Positions 50,500 to 59,926 of a stretch of DNA of 64,000 nucleotides are shown here, piece by piece. Below the pieces are notes generated by a model. It had not been told where the DNA came from and searched no databases. It worked only from the letters and a program-made list of their open reading frames with translations. Numbering within the stretch: position 1 is the first letter of the stretch; each line of letters begins with the position of its first letter. Made by a program: the position numbers and the translations under genes. The stretch is from contig OZ254140.1 in the NCBI GenBank assembly GCA_965267775.1, positions 1,364,001-1,428,000 of the forward strand, read 5' to 3'. The DNA is from Planktophila sp965267775. Lineage in GTDB: Bacteria; Actinomycetota; Actinomycetes; Nanopelagicales; Nanopelagicaceae.

Positions 50500-52836
50500 G
50501 TGGCGAAGTCATGGACAGATGGCGCACCGGCACCGGTAGCTCTCCAAGAACATGCTCACCTCAAGGATCCGTTGCGCTACAAGATCAAGCGCGCATTCTT
50601 AGGTGCCCCTCACAACCGACACTCATTGGGTCATCAACGTCTCGATAAAAAGTACGCTCTTGGAATTCTCTCATCCGACTGTATCTCTTCCTCTGCTTAC
50701 GGTTCAGAACAGATTCTTATTGCACTTCTCCCTGCATTTGGTTTAGCTGCATTCTCAATCTTGATGCCAATGACAGCAGTTGTTCTCATAATTCTTACTC
50801 TTCTTACACTCTCTTATCGCAACGTCATCGATGTCTACACAAAGACAGGTGGTGCATACATTGTTGCGCGAGATAATTTCGGTCCGGTAGTCGCGCAGAT
50901 TGCAGCTGTTGCCTTGATGCTCGATTACATCGTGACCGTCGCAGTTCAATCAGCGGCTGGTGTTGCAGCGATTATCTCTACCTTCCCAGGTTTAAGTGAT
51001 TTAAAGATGGAGATGATCTTTGCCGTCATTGTCCTTTTAACATTTGGAAATCTCCGAGGCGTGAAAGAGGCTGGTAAAGCATTTGCTGCTCCTACCTATT
51101 TCTTCGTCGGTTGTATGGCGATTGTCTTTGGAATGGGAATCTGGCGCCTGATTAATGGAACCCTTCCAACGCTTGATCCATATGCAGAAGGTGCAGTTCA
51201 TATCGGTCAATCACAAGGTCTCATGACGGCAGCTGCCATCTTTATCTTGCTTCGCGCATTTGCAAACGGTGGATCATCACTTACTGGCCTTGAAGCAATC
51301 TCAGATGGTGTTGCGCTTTTTAAGGCACCAGAACATACAAATGCAAAGCGCACAATGGTAATCATGTCTACCCTGCTTGGTTCACTCGTTTTAGGTGTCT
51401 CTTGGTTTGCTAGCCATATTCACGCTGTTCCATATGAAAGTGAATCGCCAACTGTGATCTCTCAGATTGCTAAGGCAGCCCTTGGTGGCGGTTCTTTTGG
51501 AACAGTAATGTTTATCTTGGTACAGGCTGCAACGATGCTTATTCTCTTTGCAGGTGCCAACACCACATATAGCGCCTTCCCACTGCTCTGTAACTTCGTT
51601 GCAAGCGATGGTTACCTTCCACGTCAATTAACAAAGCGCGGACATCGCCTAGCATTTTCAAATGGAATCCTCCTGCTCTCTGCAGGTGGAATCCTCCTCG
51701 TTACCCTTACTGCGGGTTCTGTCGAGCACCTCGTTGCTTTCTATGCGCTAGGTGTATTCACAGGGTTTACTTTGGCTGGTGCAGGTATGACCAAGCATGC
51801 ACTTCGCAACCGTCCAGATCACTGGAAGTGGAAGGTTGCAATCAATTCAACTTCAGCCGCTGTCTCATTCCTTGTTGTCATCATCTTCTCTATCGTTAAG
51901 TTCAGCGAAGGCGCATGGATGGTTTTAGTTGCAGCGCCAATCCTTGTATTCGTCTTTCTACGTTTCCGTAAGCAGTACGTTCGCGAACAGGCAGCTCTCA
52001 AGGTTCATGATGAACATGAGCGCGCTACCTCAATTGCCCGCCACGATGTCACAATCTTGGTTGATAACGTTGACCTCGCAACAGTTGGGGCAGTTCGCTA
52101 CGCACGTAGCTTGAAGCCACATAAGATCAAGGCGGTTCACTTTGTCATCGATGATCGCCATGCTGAAGATATTCAGAGCGCATGGGCAGAGTCAGAAGCT
52201 CTTGAAGATATTCAGTTAGAACTCATTGATTGCCCTGATCGTCGGATTGCAAACTCTGCGATGGATTACGCAATTCGTAAGACCGCTAAGCCAGATATTG
52301 AACTTACTCTCTTGCTTCCACGTCGTTCATATTCACGCTTCTTAGGTCGCTTGCTCCATGATCAAACTGCTGAAGAAATCGCAGCGCCAATCTCACAGCT
52401 CAAGCGAGTAGTTGCAACGATTATTCCTTTCGACGTCAATAACATCACTGCAGGCAAGAGCGTTCTTGTTCATGAAGAACATGTCGAGCAGGCTGCGACA
52501 CCGGCAGCACCAGTGCAGCCTGCTGCTCGTGCAGATATGCCATTTACTCCTATTAGCCACTATGCAGAGCACATCACCCCGATCGGTAAGATTGAATGGC
52601 GCAAGCGTGCACATGTACAGGGACGAGTAACTTCGATTTCAACAGCACCTCGAGGAAGCGCACCGACGCTTCAAGTAGAGGTCTGGGATGAGACAGGTGG
52701 AGTCACTCTCAACTTCCTTGGCCGTCGTGAAATTGCAGGCCTCGAAGTTGGAATGGAAGTTCGCGCTGAGGGAATGGTCGGTGAAGATGATGGAACGCTC
52801 GTCATTCTCAATCCGTCTTACGAATTAGTTATTTAA
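50500..52836 (+). CDS. APC-family permease fused to a USP-like and an OB-fold domain
   Basis: A 778-residue protein from GTG 50500 (GGGAG 8 bases upstream). Domains in order: a cytoplasmic N-terminus; an APC amino acid/cation permease with about 12 helices (roughly 50-480; SSDCISSSAYGSEQIL and ANGGSSLTGLEAISDG are typical); a USP/Rossmann-like cytoplasmic domain (roughly 500-640); an Ala/Pro-rich linker; and an OB-fold of about 85 residues (VQGRVTSIS, VEVWDETGGVTLNFLGRREI, ILNPSYELVI). The OB-fold matches a protein that in other actinobacteria is separate and lies near this permease and TrkA. The fusion is therefore unusual. The substrate may be K+ or an amino acid. Confidence 0.85.
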   Translation: MAKSWTDGAPAPVALQEHAHLKDPLRYKIKRAFLGAPHNRHSLGHQRLDKKYALGILSSDCISSSAYGSEQILIALLPAFGLAAFSILMPMTAVVLIILTLLTLSYRNVIDVYTKTGGAYIVARDNFGPVVAQIAAVALMLDYIVTVAVQSAAGVAAIISTFPGLSDLKMEMIFAVIVLLTFGNLRGVKEAGKAFAAPTYFFVGCMAIVFGMGIWRLINGTLPTLDPYAEGAVHIGQSQGLMTAAAIFILLRAFANGGSSLTGLEAISDGVALFKAPEHTNAKRTMVIMSTLLGSLVLGVSWFASHIHAVPYESESPTVISQIAKAALGGGSFGTVMFILVQAATMLILFAGANTTYSAFPLLCNFVASDGYLPRQLTKRGHRLAFSNGILLLSAGGILLVTLTAGSVEHLVAFYALGVFTGFTLAGAGMTKHALRNRPDHWKWKVAINSTSAAVSFLVVIIFSIVKFSEGAWMVLVAAPILVFVFLRFRKQYVREQAALKVHDEHERATSIARHDVTILVDNVDLATVGAVRYARSLKPHKIKAVHFVIDDRHAEDIQSAWAESEALEDIQLELIDCPDRRIANSAMDYAIRKTAKPDIELTLLLPRRSYSRFLGRLLHDQTAEEIAAPISQLKRVVATIIPFDVNNITAGKSVLVHEEHVEQAATPAAPVQPAARADMPFTPISHYAEHITPIGKIEWRKRAHVQGRVTSISTAPRGSAPTLQVEVWDETGGVTLNFLGRREIAGLEVGMEVRAEGMVGEDDGTLVILNPSYELVI

Positions 52837-52840
52837 TTCA

Positions 52841-53290
52841 TTACCGATCTTTAAAGAATTCTGTAAGCAGCGCTGCGCATTCTTTTTCAAGTACGCCTGC
52901 TACGACTTCTACTTTAAAAATTGAACGTGGGTCACGTAATACATCCCAGACAGAACCAGCTGCCCCTGCTTTCTCATCCCACGCGCCATAAATAACTCTT
53001 GATATCCGTGACTGTGCGATTGCACCGGCACACATCGCGCACGGTTCAAGAGTGACTATCAATGTGCAGCCATCGAGACGAGATTTCTGAAGACGTGATG
53101 CGGCGTTGCGGATAGCAACAATTTCAGCATGTGCGGTCGGATCGTTATTGGCTTCGCGCTCATTGAACCCTTTGCCGATTACGATCCCATCGCTATTGAT
53201 AACGATTGCACCGACCGGAATGTCGCCCGTACTTGGTGCGATGCGCGCCACATCAAGGGCTAAGCGCATGAGCTCCTCGTTATTCTGCAT
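52841..53290 (-). CDS. tadA: tRNA-specific adenosine deaminase
   Basis: Makes inosine at tRNA-Arg wobble position 34. 149 residues with the zinc site HAEIVAIRNAA (H about 54 and catalytic E about 56) and PCAMCAGAI (two cysteines, about 84-92). The length is typical. It converges on the permease gene (4-base gap) and diverges from upp with only 29 bases between starts. Confidence 0.93.
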   Translation of the reverse strand: MQNNEELMRLALDVARIAPSTGDIPVGAIVINSDGIVIGKGFNEREANNDPTAHAEIVAIRNAASRLQKSRLDGCTLIVTLEPCAMCAGAIAQSRISRVIYGAWDEKAGAAGSVWDVLRDPRSIFKVEVVAGVLEKECAALLTEFFKDR

Positions 53291-53296
53291 AGCCAG

Positions 53297-53312
53297 ACTT
53301 TATCGGTATGGT
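53297..53312. promoter_or_regulatory. Adjacent divergent -10 boxes of tadA and upp
   Basis: On the minus strand TAAAGT (53297-53302) lies six bases before the tadA ATG at 53290. On the plus strand TATGGT (53307-53312) lies seven bases before the upp ATG at 53320. Four bases separate the boxes, so both polymerases cannot bind at once. Confidence 0.45.
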
Positions 53313-53319
53313 TGGAGCC

Positions 53320-53958
53320 ATGAAAGTACATGTTGCCAATCACCCGCTTATCTCTCATAAATTAACTGTTCTTCGCGATGAGCGCACAGATTCGCCTACT
53401 TTCCGCCGCCTCGTTGAAGAGCTAGTCACTCTCTTGGCTTATGAAGCCACTCGCGAAGTAAAGACTGTCAGCGTCAAGATTAAGACACCTGTTACAGAGA
53501 CAACTGGCCTCAAGATGGCTGAACCTCGTCCAGTTGTAGTTCCAATCTTGCGTGCAGGTCTTGGAATGCTTGAAGGAATGACAAAGTTACTTCCCACTGC
53601 ACAAGTCGGTTTCTTGGGCATGGTGCGCGATGAGAAGACACTTCAGGCGAGCACCTATGCAAACCGTCTTCCCGAAGATTTATCAGGACGTCAATGTTTT
53701 GTTCTTGATCCAATGCTTGCAACAGGTGGAACGCTCGTTGCTGCTTTTAACTTCCTCATCGAGCGCGGAGCAACCGAGATCACGGCAATCTGTCTCCTTG
53801 CGGCGCCTGAAGGAATCAAGATTGTTGAAGATGCATTTAAAGATTCAGGAATTCCAATTACCTTGGTAACTGGTTCACTTGATGAGAAGCTCAATGAGCA
53901 TGGCTATATCGTTCCTGGTCTTGGTGATGCGGGTGATCGACTCTACGGAGTTGTGTAA
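53320..53958 (+). CDS. upp: Uracil phosphoribosyltransferase
   Basis: Salvages uracil to UMP with PRPP. 212 residues from the ATG at 53320 (KVHVANHPLISHKLT follows). PRPP/uracil motifs: PILRAGLGMLEGM (about 72-84), VLDPMLATGGTL (about 127-138) and the C-terminal GLGDAGDRLYG that binds uracil. Its stop overlaps the malic enzyme start by one base (TAATG). Confidence 0.96.
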   Translation: MKVHVANHPLISHKLTVLRDERTDSPTFRRLVEELVTLLAYEATREVKTVSVKIKTPVTETTGLKMAEPRPVVVPILRAGLGMLEGMTKLLPTAQVGFLGMVRDEKTLQASTYANRLPEDLSGRQCFVLDPMLATGGTLVAAFNFLIERGATEITAICLLAAPEGIKIVEDAFKDSGIPITLVTGSLDEKLNEHGYIVPGLGDAGDRLYGVV

Positions 53959-55340
53959 TGGCATCAACATCTCCTGGATACGGAATCACAATCCGTGTTG
54001 AAGGTGCACCAGAACTCCAGCCAGTAGCACTTGTTACTGCCACAGTAACCAATGCAGGCGCATCTATCACCGCGCTCGATGTTGTTGAATCACAACTTGA
54101 TCGAGTTGTCGTCGATATTACCTGTGACACCGTTGATAAAGATCATGCCGATGAGATCAATGCTGCGCTAAGTGCTCATGCTGGCCTGACTGTTCGCAAA
54201 GTCAGTGATCGAACATTTCTCCTCCACCTCGGTGGAAAGCTCGAGATTAATTCAAAGGTTCCGCTAAAAACTCGAGATGACCTCTCTCGCGCGTACACAC
54301 CTGGTGTTGCGCGAATCTGTCAGGCAATCGTTGAGGACCCTTCAGATGTCCGCCGCCTGACTATGAAGCGCAATACCGTCGCCGTAGTTACCGATGGATC
54401 AGCAGTGCTGGGCTTAGGAAATATCGGACCTGCAGCAGCTCTTCCCGTCATGGAAGGTAAGGCAGTTCTCTTCAAGCGCTTCGCAGATATCGATGCATGG
54501 CCTGTCTGCCTTGATACTCAGGATGTAGATGAGATTGTCCGTACAGTTCAATTGATTGCTCCCGTCTATGGCGGAATCAACCTTGAAGATATCTCTGCCC
54601 CGCGCTGCTTTGAGGTAGAAGCGCGCCTACGAGAGCTCCTCGATATTCCTGTCTTCCATGATGATCAACACGGAACAGCGATCGTTGTTCTTGCCGCACT
54701 TCGCAATTCACTCAGACTTGTCGATAAGAATATTGGCGATGTAAAGATTGTCATGAGCGGTGCAGGAGCTGCAGGCACTGCTATCGCCCGACTTCTCGTT
54801 CTCAGTGGAGCGAAGAAGATTGTCGCCTTCGATAAAGATGGCGTGATCTGCAAGAGCTCTACAGGTGACGAGCCAATGCGACGCTGGTTTATTGAAAATT
54901 CTAATCAAGAGAACTTCCAAGGTGATATCCACGAAGCTATGAAGGGTGCAGATGTATTTATCGGTGTCAGTGCCCCAAATGTGCTGACAGAAGAAGATAT
55001 TGCAGGGATGGCGAAGAGTTCAATCGTCTTTGCTCTTGCTAATCCGACTCCTGAGATTGATCCTGCAATTGCACGCAAGTATGCAACTGTTGTTGCAACC
55101 GGGCGCAGCGATCAACCAAATCAAATTAATAACGTTCTAGCTTTCCCTGGAATTTTCCGAGGCCTTCTCGATGCTGGGGTGAGCAAGATTGAGGATGACC
55201 TCCTTGTTGCCGCCGCAGAAGCAATTGCAGATTGTGTCTCTCCATCTCAGCTCAATGCATCATTTATCGTTCCGAGCGTCTTCGATCCGCAGGTTGTTAC
55301 CAAGGTTGCAGCTGCCGTGAAGAAGATTTCAGCTAAGTAG
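53958..55340 (+). CDS. NAD(P)-dependent malic enzyme with N-terminal ACT domain
   Basis: A 460-residue enzyme decarboxylating malate to pyruvate. Residues 1-75 form an ACT-type regulatory domain (GITIRVEGAPELQPVALVTATVTNAGASI), the rest the short-form malic enzyme: SRAYTPGVARICQAI, NTVAVVTDGSAVLGLGNIGP, DDQHGTAIVVLAALRN and the nucleotide site SGAGAAGTAIARLL. The ACT domain suggests amino acid or carboxylate control. It is co-translated with upp and followed by a dedA gene two bases later. Confidence 0.93.
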   Translation: MASTSPGYGITIRVEGAPELQPVALVTATVTNAGASITALDVVESQLDRVVVDITCDTVDKDHADEINAALSAHAGLTVRKVSDRTFLLHLGGKLEINSKVPLKTRDDLSRAYTPGVARICQAIVEDPSDVRRLTMKRNTVAVVTDGSAVLGLGNIGPAAALPVMEGKAVLFKRFADIDAWPVCLDTQDVDEIVRTVQLIAPVYGGINLEDISAPRCFEVEARLRELLDIPVFHDDQHGTAIVVLAALRNSLRLVDKNIGDVKIVMSGAGAAGTAIARLLVLSGAKKIVAFDKDGVICKSSTGDEPMRRWFIENSNQENFQGDIHEAMKGADVFIGVSAPNVLTEEDIAGMAKSSIVFALANPTPEIDPAIARKYATVVATGRSDQPNQINNVLAFPGIFRGLLDAGVSKIEDDLLVAAAEAIADCVSPSQLNASFIVPSVFDPQVVTKVAAAVKKISAK

Positions 55341-55342
55341 CG

Positions 55343-55948
55343 ATGAGCGCCTTTGCAGCATCTTTCGATGCTCAATTCTCTACACTCGCACCGTTCATTC
55401 TCTATCTTTTGATTGGCCTTATCGTCTTTGTTGAAACGGGCCTTCTCTTTGGCTTCTTTCTCCCTGGAGATTCAATACTTTTTAGCGCTGGTTTGGTCGC
55501 GGCAGCGCAGGGAAACGTCAACATTGCCCTGCTAGTTACCATAATTGTGATTGCAGCTTTCTTTGGAGATCAAGTTGGATTTGTCATAGGACGTGTCATT
55601 GGCAGGCCTTATCTCGATAAGCGCGAGTCACCACGAATTCAACGGATGATTGTTAACGCTGAACGATTCTACGAACAGACAGGATGGTGGGCTGTTGTCG
55701 CAGCTCGTTTCTTCCCATGGGTGCGCACCTTTGTTCCACCGATTGCTGGCGCTTCGAAGATGAATTACTACAAATTCCTATCTGCAAATCTCTTAGGTGC
55801 AATCCTTTGGGGAGCCGGTATAACTCTTGCGGGTTTCTATGCCCACTCACTTCCATGGGTAAAGACCTCGTCTTATGCAATCGCTGCTTTCTTTATTATT
55901 GCTTCAGCGGTTTCCGTGACTGTGAATTATTTACGCCGCCCACGATAA
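55343..55948 (+). CDS. DedA-family membrane protein
   Basis: A 201-residue VTT/DedA protein: FVETGLLFGFFLPGDSILFSAG (about 30-51), FFGDQVGFVIGRVIGRPYLD (re-entrant acidic/arginine region) and ARFFPWVRTFVPPIAGASKM (about 121-140) are the signatures. Members probably flip lipid carriers or phospholipids and maintain membrane potential. The last 53 bases overlap the 3' end of the convergent YdcZ-type gene. Confidence 0.9.
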   Translation: MSAFAASFDAQFSTLAPFILYLLIGLIVFVETGLLFGFFLPGDSILFSAGLVAAAQGNVNIALLVTIIVIAAFFGDQVGFVIGRVIGRPYLDKRESPRIQRMIVNAERFYEQTGWWAVVAARFFPWVRTFVPPIAGASKMNYYKFLSANLLGAILWGAGITLAGFYAHSLPWVKTSSYAIAAFFIIASAVSVTVNYLRRPR

Positions 55949-56855
55949 CGCCAAGGTAAGTCATAGCAATACCAATAACGAGATACCAGCTCACGCGAAC
56001 TCCATCAGTCGGCGAGATCAAATCAATCAGGAGCGAACCTAAGAGATTTCCTCCCACGCTAAAGAGAGTAAATGTAAGAACTCCAAGGTGCTGAACAATC
56101 TTTGATGTAAAGGCGATATAGACGACTCCAATTACTCCACCTGTATAGATCCACCAAGGGCCTGCAGGGAGAGATGAAATCTTAGAATTGCCAAAGATGA
56201 GAAGCAGCGTAAGAAATATCGTAAGGAATGTCGTTCCCATAATGAAGTTAAGGAGCGATGTTGTAAAACTCTGATGTGAATATTCGTTGATCTGTCCATT
56301 GAGTGCACGTTGCACGCCAACTACCGCACCAGCTACTCCCGCAAGAAATACAGCGAAGATTGCGAGATCTGATGCTTCGATGCGGTCATAAACTGAGATA
56401 AAGACTGCAAAGACGGTGAATGCAGCGGCGGTTAAGCGTCGGGCAGTGATGTGCTTCTTGCCTCCACCGGTAATTCCCAACCGGTCCACCAATAGTGAAG
56501 CGGCGGTCTGTCCTGCGATAGAGGCGACAGAGTAAATAGCCACGCCTATTACAGGCACTACATGGGTCTGAATGCCTACAAAAGTCCCACCGAGGGCGCC
56601 GGCAAAGAGGGTCCATCGAGGAAGCTCCTTGCGTGAAACCGCACCGCGAAGATTGCGCGCTCCCTCTTTTATAGCTGGCGAAAAGAGCGCGATTATTGCG
56701 ATGATCAGAAGGCCAGAACCGAATGAGATAAGCGCTGCCTCAACGCCATTATTAAGACGATGCGAGAGCTCACCATTTGCTCGCGCTTGCAGAGCAATCA
56801 TGACACCAGAGATTGTTGCAAGAATGTCGAGACGTTGGTTCTCTCTACTAGACAT
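55896..56855 (-). CDS. YdcZ (DUF606)-type DMT transporter
   Basis: A 319-residue membrane protein made of two homologous halves, each with about five helices and a family motif: GQTAASLLVDRLGITGG (about 133-149) and GNLLGSLLIDLISPTDG (about 278-294). This is the tandem form of DUF606. It is probably an exporter of a small metabolite; the substrate is unknown. Two bases follow the ABC-F stop, so they share a transcript; its 3' end overlaps dedA. Confidence 0.88.
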   Translation of the reverse strand: MSSRENQRLDILATISGVMIALQARANGELSHRLNNGVEAALISFGSGLLIIAIIALFSPAIKEGARNLRGAVSRKELPRWTLFAGALGGTFVGIQTHVVPVIGVAIYSVASIAGQTAASLLVDRLGITGGGKKHITARRLTAAAFTVFAVFISVYDRIEASDLAIFAVFLAGVAGAVVGVQRALNGQINEYSHQSFTTSLLNFIMGTTFLTIFLTLLLIFGNSKISSLPAGPWWIYTGGVIGVVYIAFTSKIVQHLGVLTFTLFSVGGNLLGSLLIDLISPTDGVRVSWYLVIGIAMTYLGVIVGGVNNSQSRKPLKQ

Positions 56856-56857
56856 CT

Positions 56858-58627
56858 CTATCCCTCAAGTGCCAATGTGATTGAGAGCCACTCTTCCTCA
56901 CGTGTAGCAAGTTCTGACTCAATTTTCGCAAGTGATTCTGTAAGTTCGAGTAATTTCTCAGCAGTTGATGTCGCTGATTCAAGTTCAGCGGTGATTCGCT
57001 CAACTTCAGCCTTGCCTTTCTCAATCTGGCGTTCGACGCGAGTGAGGTCTTTCCTTAATTGGCGCTCTTCAGCTGCATTAGAGCTCTTCACCTTCACATC
57101 AGAACTCTGCGCTGGAAGTGATTGCTTATGTCGTAATTCGAGATACTCATCTACTCCTCGTGGAAGATCACGAAGTTGCAGATCACCAAGAAGTCCAACA
57201 AATCGATCACAGACGCGCTCTAAGAAGTAACGATCGTGTGAGACAACGAGAAGTGTTCCGCCGTAGCTATCGAGAAGATCTTCTAACTCTGTTAACGTCT
57301 CGATATCAAAATCATTCGTAGGCTCATCGAGCATGAGAACGTTTGGGGCATCCATCAACAATCGTGTCAGCTGAAGGCGGCGGCGCTCCCCACCTGAGAG
57401 ATCTCCCACCGGAGTCCACTGGCCATCGCGGTCAAAGCCGAGACGTTCGCAGAGCTGTGATGCAGAGAGTGTTCTGCCTTTACCGAGTTCAACAAATTGA
57501 GCAACTTTTTCAACAGCTTCCAGTACTCGCCAAGTTGGGTCGAGCTCATCGAGATGTTGCGTAAGGAATGCTATTTTCACTGTTATTCCAGTGGTCAGCT
57601 TTCCAGCAGCAGGTTGAAGTTCACTTGCAAGTACGCGCATCAAGGTGCTCTTTCCTGCGCCATTGATGCCAACAATTCCAATGCGATCTCCAGGACCAAT
57701 GTTCCAAGTCAGGTGCGATAGGAGTTCCTTATCCCCTGCTTTAACCTGCATATCTTTCGTCTCAAGAACTGTCTTACCTAAACGATTAAGTGCAAACTTG
57801 AGGAGTTCGCTTCCATCACGTGGAGCAGGCTCTGCTGAAATTAATTCATTTGCTGCATCAACACGGAACTTTGGTTTAGTTGTTCGAGCAGGAGCGCCAC
57901 GACGCAACCAAGCAAGTTCTTTTCTAATGAGGTTATTACGACGCGCCTCGGTTGCAGCAGATTGTCGAGAACGCTCTGCCTTTGCTAATACGTAAGCTGA
58001 GTATCCACCGTCATACTCTTCGACTTTTCCTTGGACGACTTCCCAGGTTCGTTCGGTAATCTCATCCAAGAACCAACGATCGTGAGTAACAACTAGGACG
58101 GCTAAATCAGTTCGCTTCTTCAAGTGATCTGCGAGCCAGGCAACGCCCTCAACGTCGAGGTGGTTTGTTGGCTCATCGAGAAGAACTAGTTGAACATCAT
58201 CGATAAGAAGTTTTGCAAGACCAACGCGGCGCTTCTCACCACCAGAGAGATTGCCAAATGTTCGCTCAAAGAGGTGATCATCGAAACCACCGAATAGTCC
58301 GGTGAAGATTTCGCGAATTCGTGAGTCACCTGCCCACTCATGCTTTTCACGATTGCCAAGGACAACATCGCCTACTGTCGCTGTGGGATCTGCGTTATCA
58401 ATCTGTGCGAGGTATCCAATATTTGTTGAATTCGATTTTGTTACGCGACCTTCATCGGCAGATTCTTCACCGGTAATAATGCGCATCAAAGTGCTCTTGC
58501 CGGCACCATTGCGGCCAACGATTCCGATTCGCTCGCCCTCTGAGATACCGAGTGAGACCTTTATGAGAAGTGGGCGAATATCAAAGGCTTTAGAGACCTC
58601 TTCGATGTTTACAAGATTGCGCGCCAC
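56858..58627 (-). CDS. ABC-F family ATPase
   Basis: A 589-residue soluble twin-ATPase that acts on ribosomes rather than as a transporter. Two P-loops (GRNGAGKSTLM, about 37-47; GINGAGKSTLM, about 335), two signatures (LSGGEKRRVGLAK and LSGGERRRLQLTR), the interdomain linker with RRGAPARTTKP, and a C-terminal coiled coil (about 505-580, EERQLRKDLTRVERQIEKG) as in Uup-like members. It starts at GTG with TACGCT eight bases upstream. Confidence 0.93.
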   Translation of the reverse strand: MARNLVNIEEVSKAFDIRPLLIKVSLGISEGERIGIVGRNGAGKSTLMRIITGEESADEGRVTKSNSTNIGYLAQIDNADPTATVGDVVLGNREKHEWAGDSRIREIFTGLFGGFDDHLFERTFGNLSGGEKRRVGLAKLLIDDVQLVLLDEPTNHLDVEGVAWLADHLKKRTDLAVLVVTHDRWFLDEITERTWEVVQGKVEEYDGGYSAYVLAKAERSRQSAATEARRNNLIRKELAWLRRGAPARTTKPKFRVDAANELISAEPAPRDGSELLKFALNRLGKTVLETKDMQVKAGDKELLSHLTWNIGPGDRIGIVGINGAGKSTLMRVLASELQPAAGKLTTGITVKIAFLTQHLDELDPTWRVLEAVEKVAQFVELGKGRTLSASQLCERLGFDRDGQWTPVGDLSGGERRRLQLTRLLMDAPNVLMLDEPTNDFDIETLTELEDLLDSYGGTLLVVSHDRYFLERVCDRFVGLLGDLQLRDLPRGVDEYLELRHKQSLPAQSSDVKVKSSNAAEERQLRKDLTRVERQIEKGKAEVERITAELESATSTAEKLLELTESLAKIESELATREEEWLSITLALEG

Positions 58628-58635
58628 GGTAGGAG

Positions 58636-58645
58636 AGCGTACCTT
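58636..58645. promoter_or_regulatory. Overlapping divergent -10 boxes of ABC-F and kynU
   Basis: TACGCT (minus strand, 58636-58641) lies eight bases before the ABC-F GTG at 58627. TACCTT (plus, 58640-58645) lies six bases before the kynU ATG at 58652. They share two bases; only 24 bases separate the start codons, and each -35 region would fall in the other gene. Confidence 0.5.
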
Positions 58646-58651
58646 TCCATC

Positions 58652-59926
58652 ATGAAGGTTACTGACCGCGAATACGCCCTAGAACTCGATAAGAACGATC
58701 CGCTAGCTCCATTTAAGAGCCGTTTCGTCATTACCGACCCCGATCTCTGTTATCTCGATGGAAATTCATTAGGGCGCTTGCCTCATGAGACGGTGAAGGC
58801 GGTCAATGACTTCCTGACACACGAGTGGGGTCGCGAAGTGGTTAATGGCTGGAGCCATTGGATTGATGAGGCGCAGCCTGCTGGCGATCTACTCGGTCGC
58901 TCAGTCCTTGGCGCGGGACCTGGTCAGGTTCTTGTCTGTGACACGACATCTGTGAACTTCTACCAACTCTGTCTTGCAGCGATTAACTCTCGCCCAGGTC
59001 GAAAGACAATCATTACTGATGCCGCCAACTTTCCAACAGATCGTTACATCCTCGATGGAATCGCAAAGCAGCTCGGACTCAATCTTGTCATCATCGACAA
59101 TGAAGATCCAGCGGTGTCAGAGAATGAGCGAATCACCGTCGATACTCTCAAGCCTTATATGAGCGAAGATGTCGCGCTTGTAACTATTGAAGTTATTCAA
59201 TACCGCTCTGGTGCACGAAATGATCTGAAATCTATTACTGATTATGTTCGCTCATTTGGTGCTTGGGTTGTCTGGGATGCTAGCCACGCTGCAGGTGCTA
59301 TCGAGATGGATTTCGATGCAAATGGCGTTGACCTTGCTGTGGGGTGCACATATAAATATGGAAACTCTGGCCCTGGCTCTCCTGCTTGGCTCTATGTTAA
59401 TAAGCGAGTCCAGAAAGAACTTCAGGTTCCAATTCAAGGTTGGTTTGCAAATGAAGATCAATTTGGAATGGGCGCTGAATTTGTGAAGGCCGATGGAATT
59501 CGAGGATTCCAAATCGCTAGCCCATCAATTATCGGTATTCGTGGTGTTCAAACTGCATTTGGAATGATTGAAGAAGCTGGCATCAAGGCAATTGCTCATA
59601 AGGCAGCTGTTGGTACACAGATGATGATTGATCTCTACGATGCATGGCTCGCAGACCTTGGCTACACACTTCTTACATCACGTGATGCCAATGAGCGCGG
59701 TGGTCACATCTCTATCGGACATCCTCAAGCTGCGCAGATATGTGTTGCTCTTCGTAAATTCGTAAATGTGATCCCTGATTACCGAACACCAAATGCAATC
59801 CGTCTAGCGATTGCTCCACTTCCGACTTCTTATGTCGAGATTTGGGATGGCTTCGAACGACTTCGTGAACTCACTCTGACGAAGAAGTATGAAGAAATAA
59901 AGGGATCGGATTCACGAGTCACATGA
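58652..59926 (+). CDS. kynU: Kynureninase
   Basis: PLP enzyme splitting kynurenine (or 3-hydroxykynurenine) to anthranilate (or 3-hydroxyanthranilate) and alanine. 424 residues; DPDLCYLDGNSLGRLP near the start, PLP-phosphate site in CDTTSVNFYQL, the DASHAAGAIEMD segment and the PLP-lysine in GCTYKYGNSGPGSPA (about 232) match the family. It overlaps kynA by four bases (ATGA). It is likely leaderless. Confidence 0.94.
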   Translation: MKVTDREYALELDKNDPLAPFKSRFVITDPDLCYLDGNSLGRLPHETVKAVNDFLTHEWGREVVNGWSHWIDEAQPAGDLLGRSVLGAGPGQVLVCDTTSVNFYQLCLAAINSRPGRKTIITDAANFPTDRYILDGIAKQLGLNLVIIDNEDPAVSENERITVDTLKPYMSEDVALVTIEVIQYRSGARNDLKSITDYVRSFGAWVVWDASHAAGAIEMDFDANGVDLAVGCTYKYGNSGPGSPAWLYVNKRVQKELQVPIQGWFANEDQFGMGAEFVKADGIRGFQIASPSIIGIRGVQTAFGMIEEAGIKAIAHKAAVGTQMMIDLYDAWLADLGYTLLTSRDANERGGHISIGHPQAAQICVALRKFVNVIPDYRTPNAIRLAIAPLPTSYVEIWDGFERLRELTLTKKYEEIKGSDSRVT

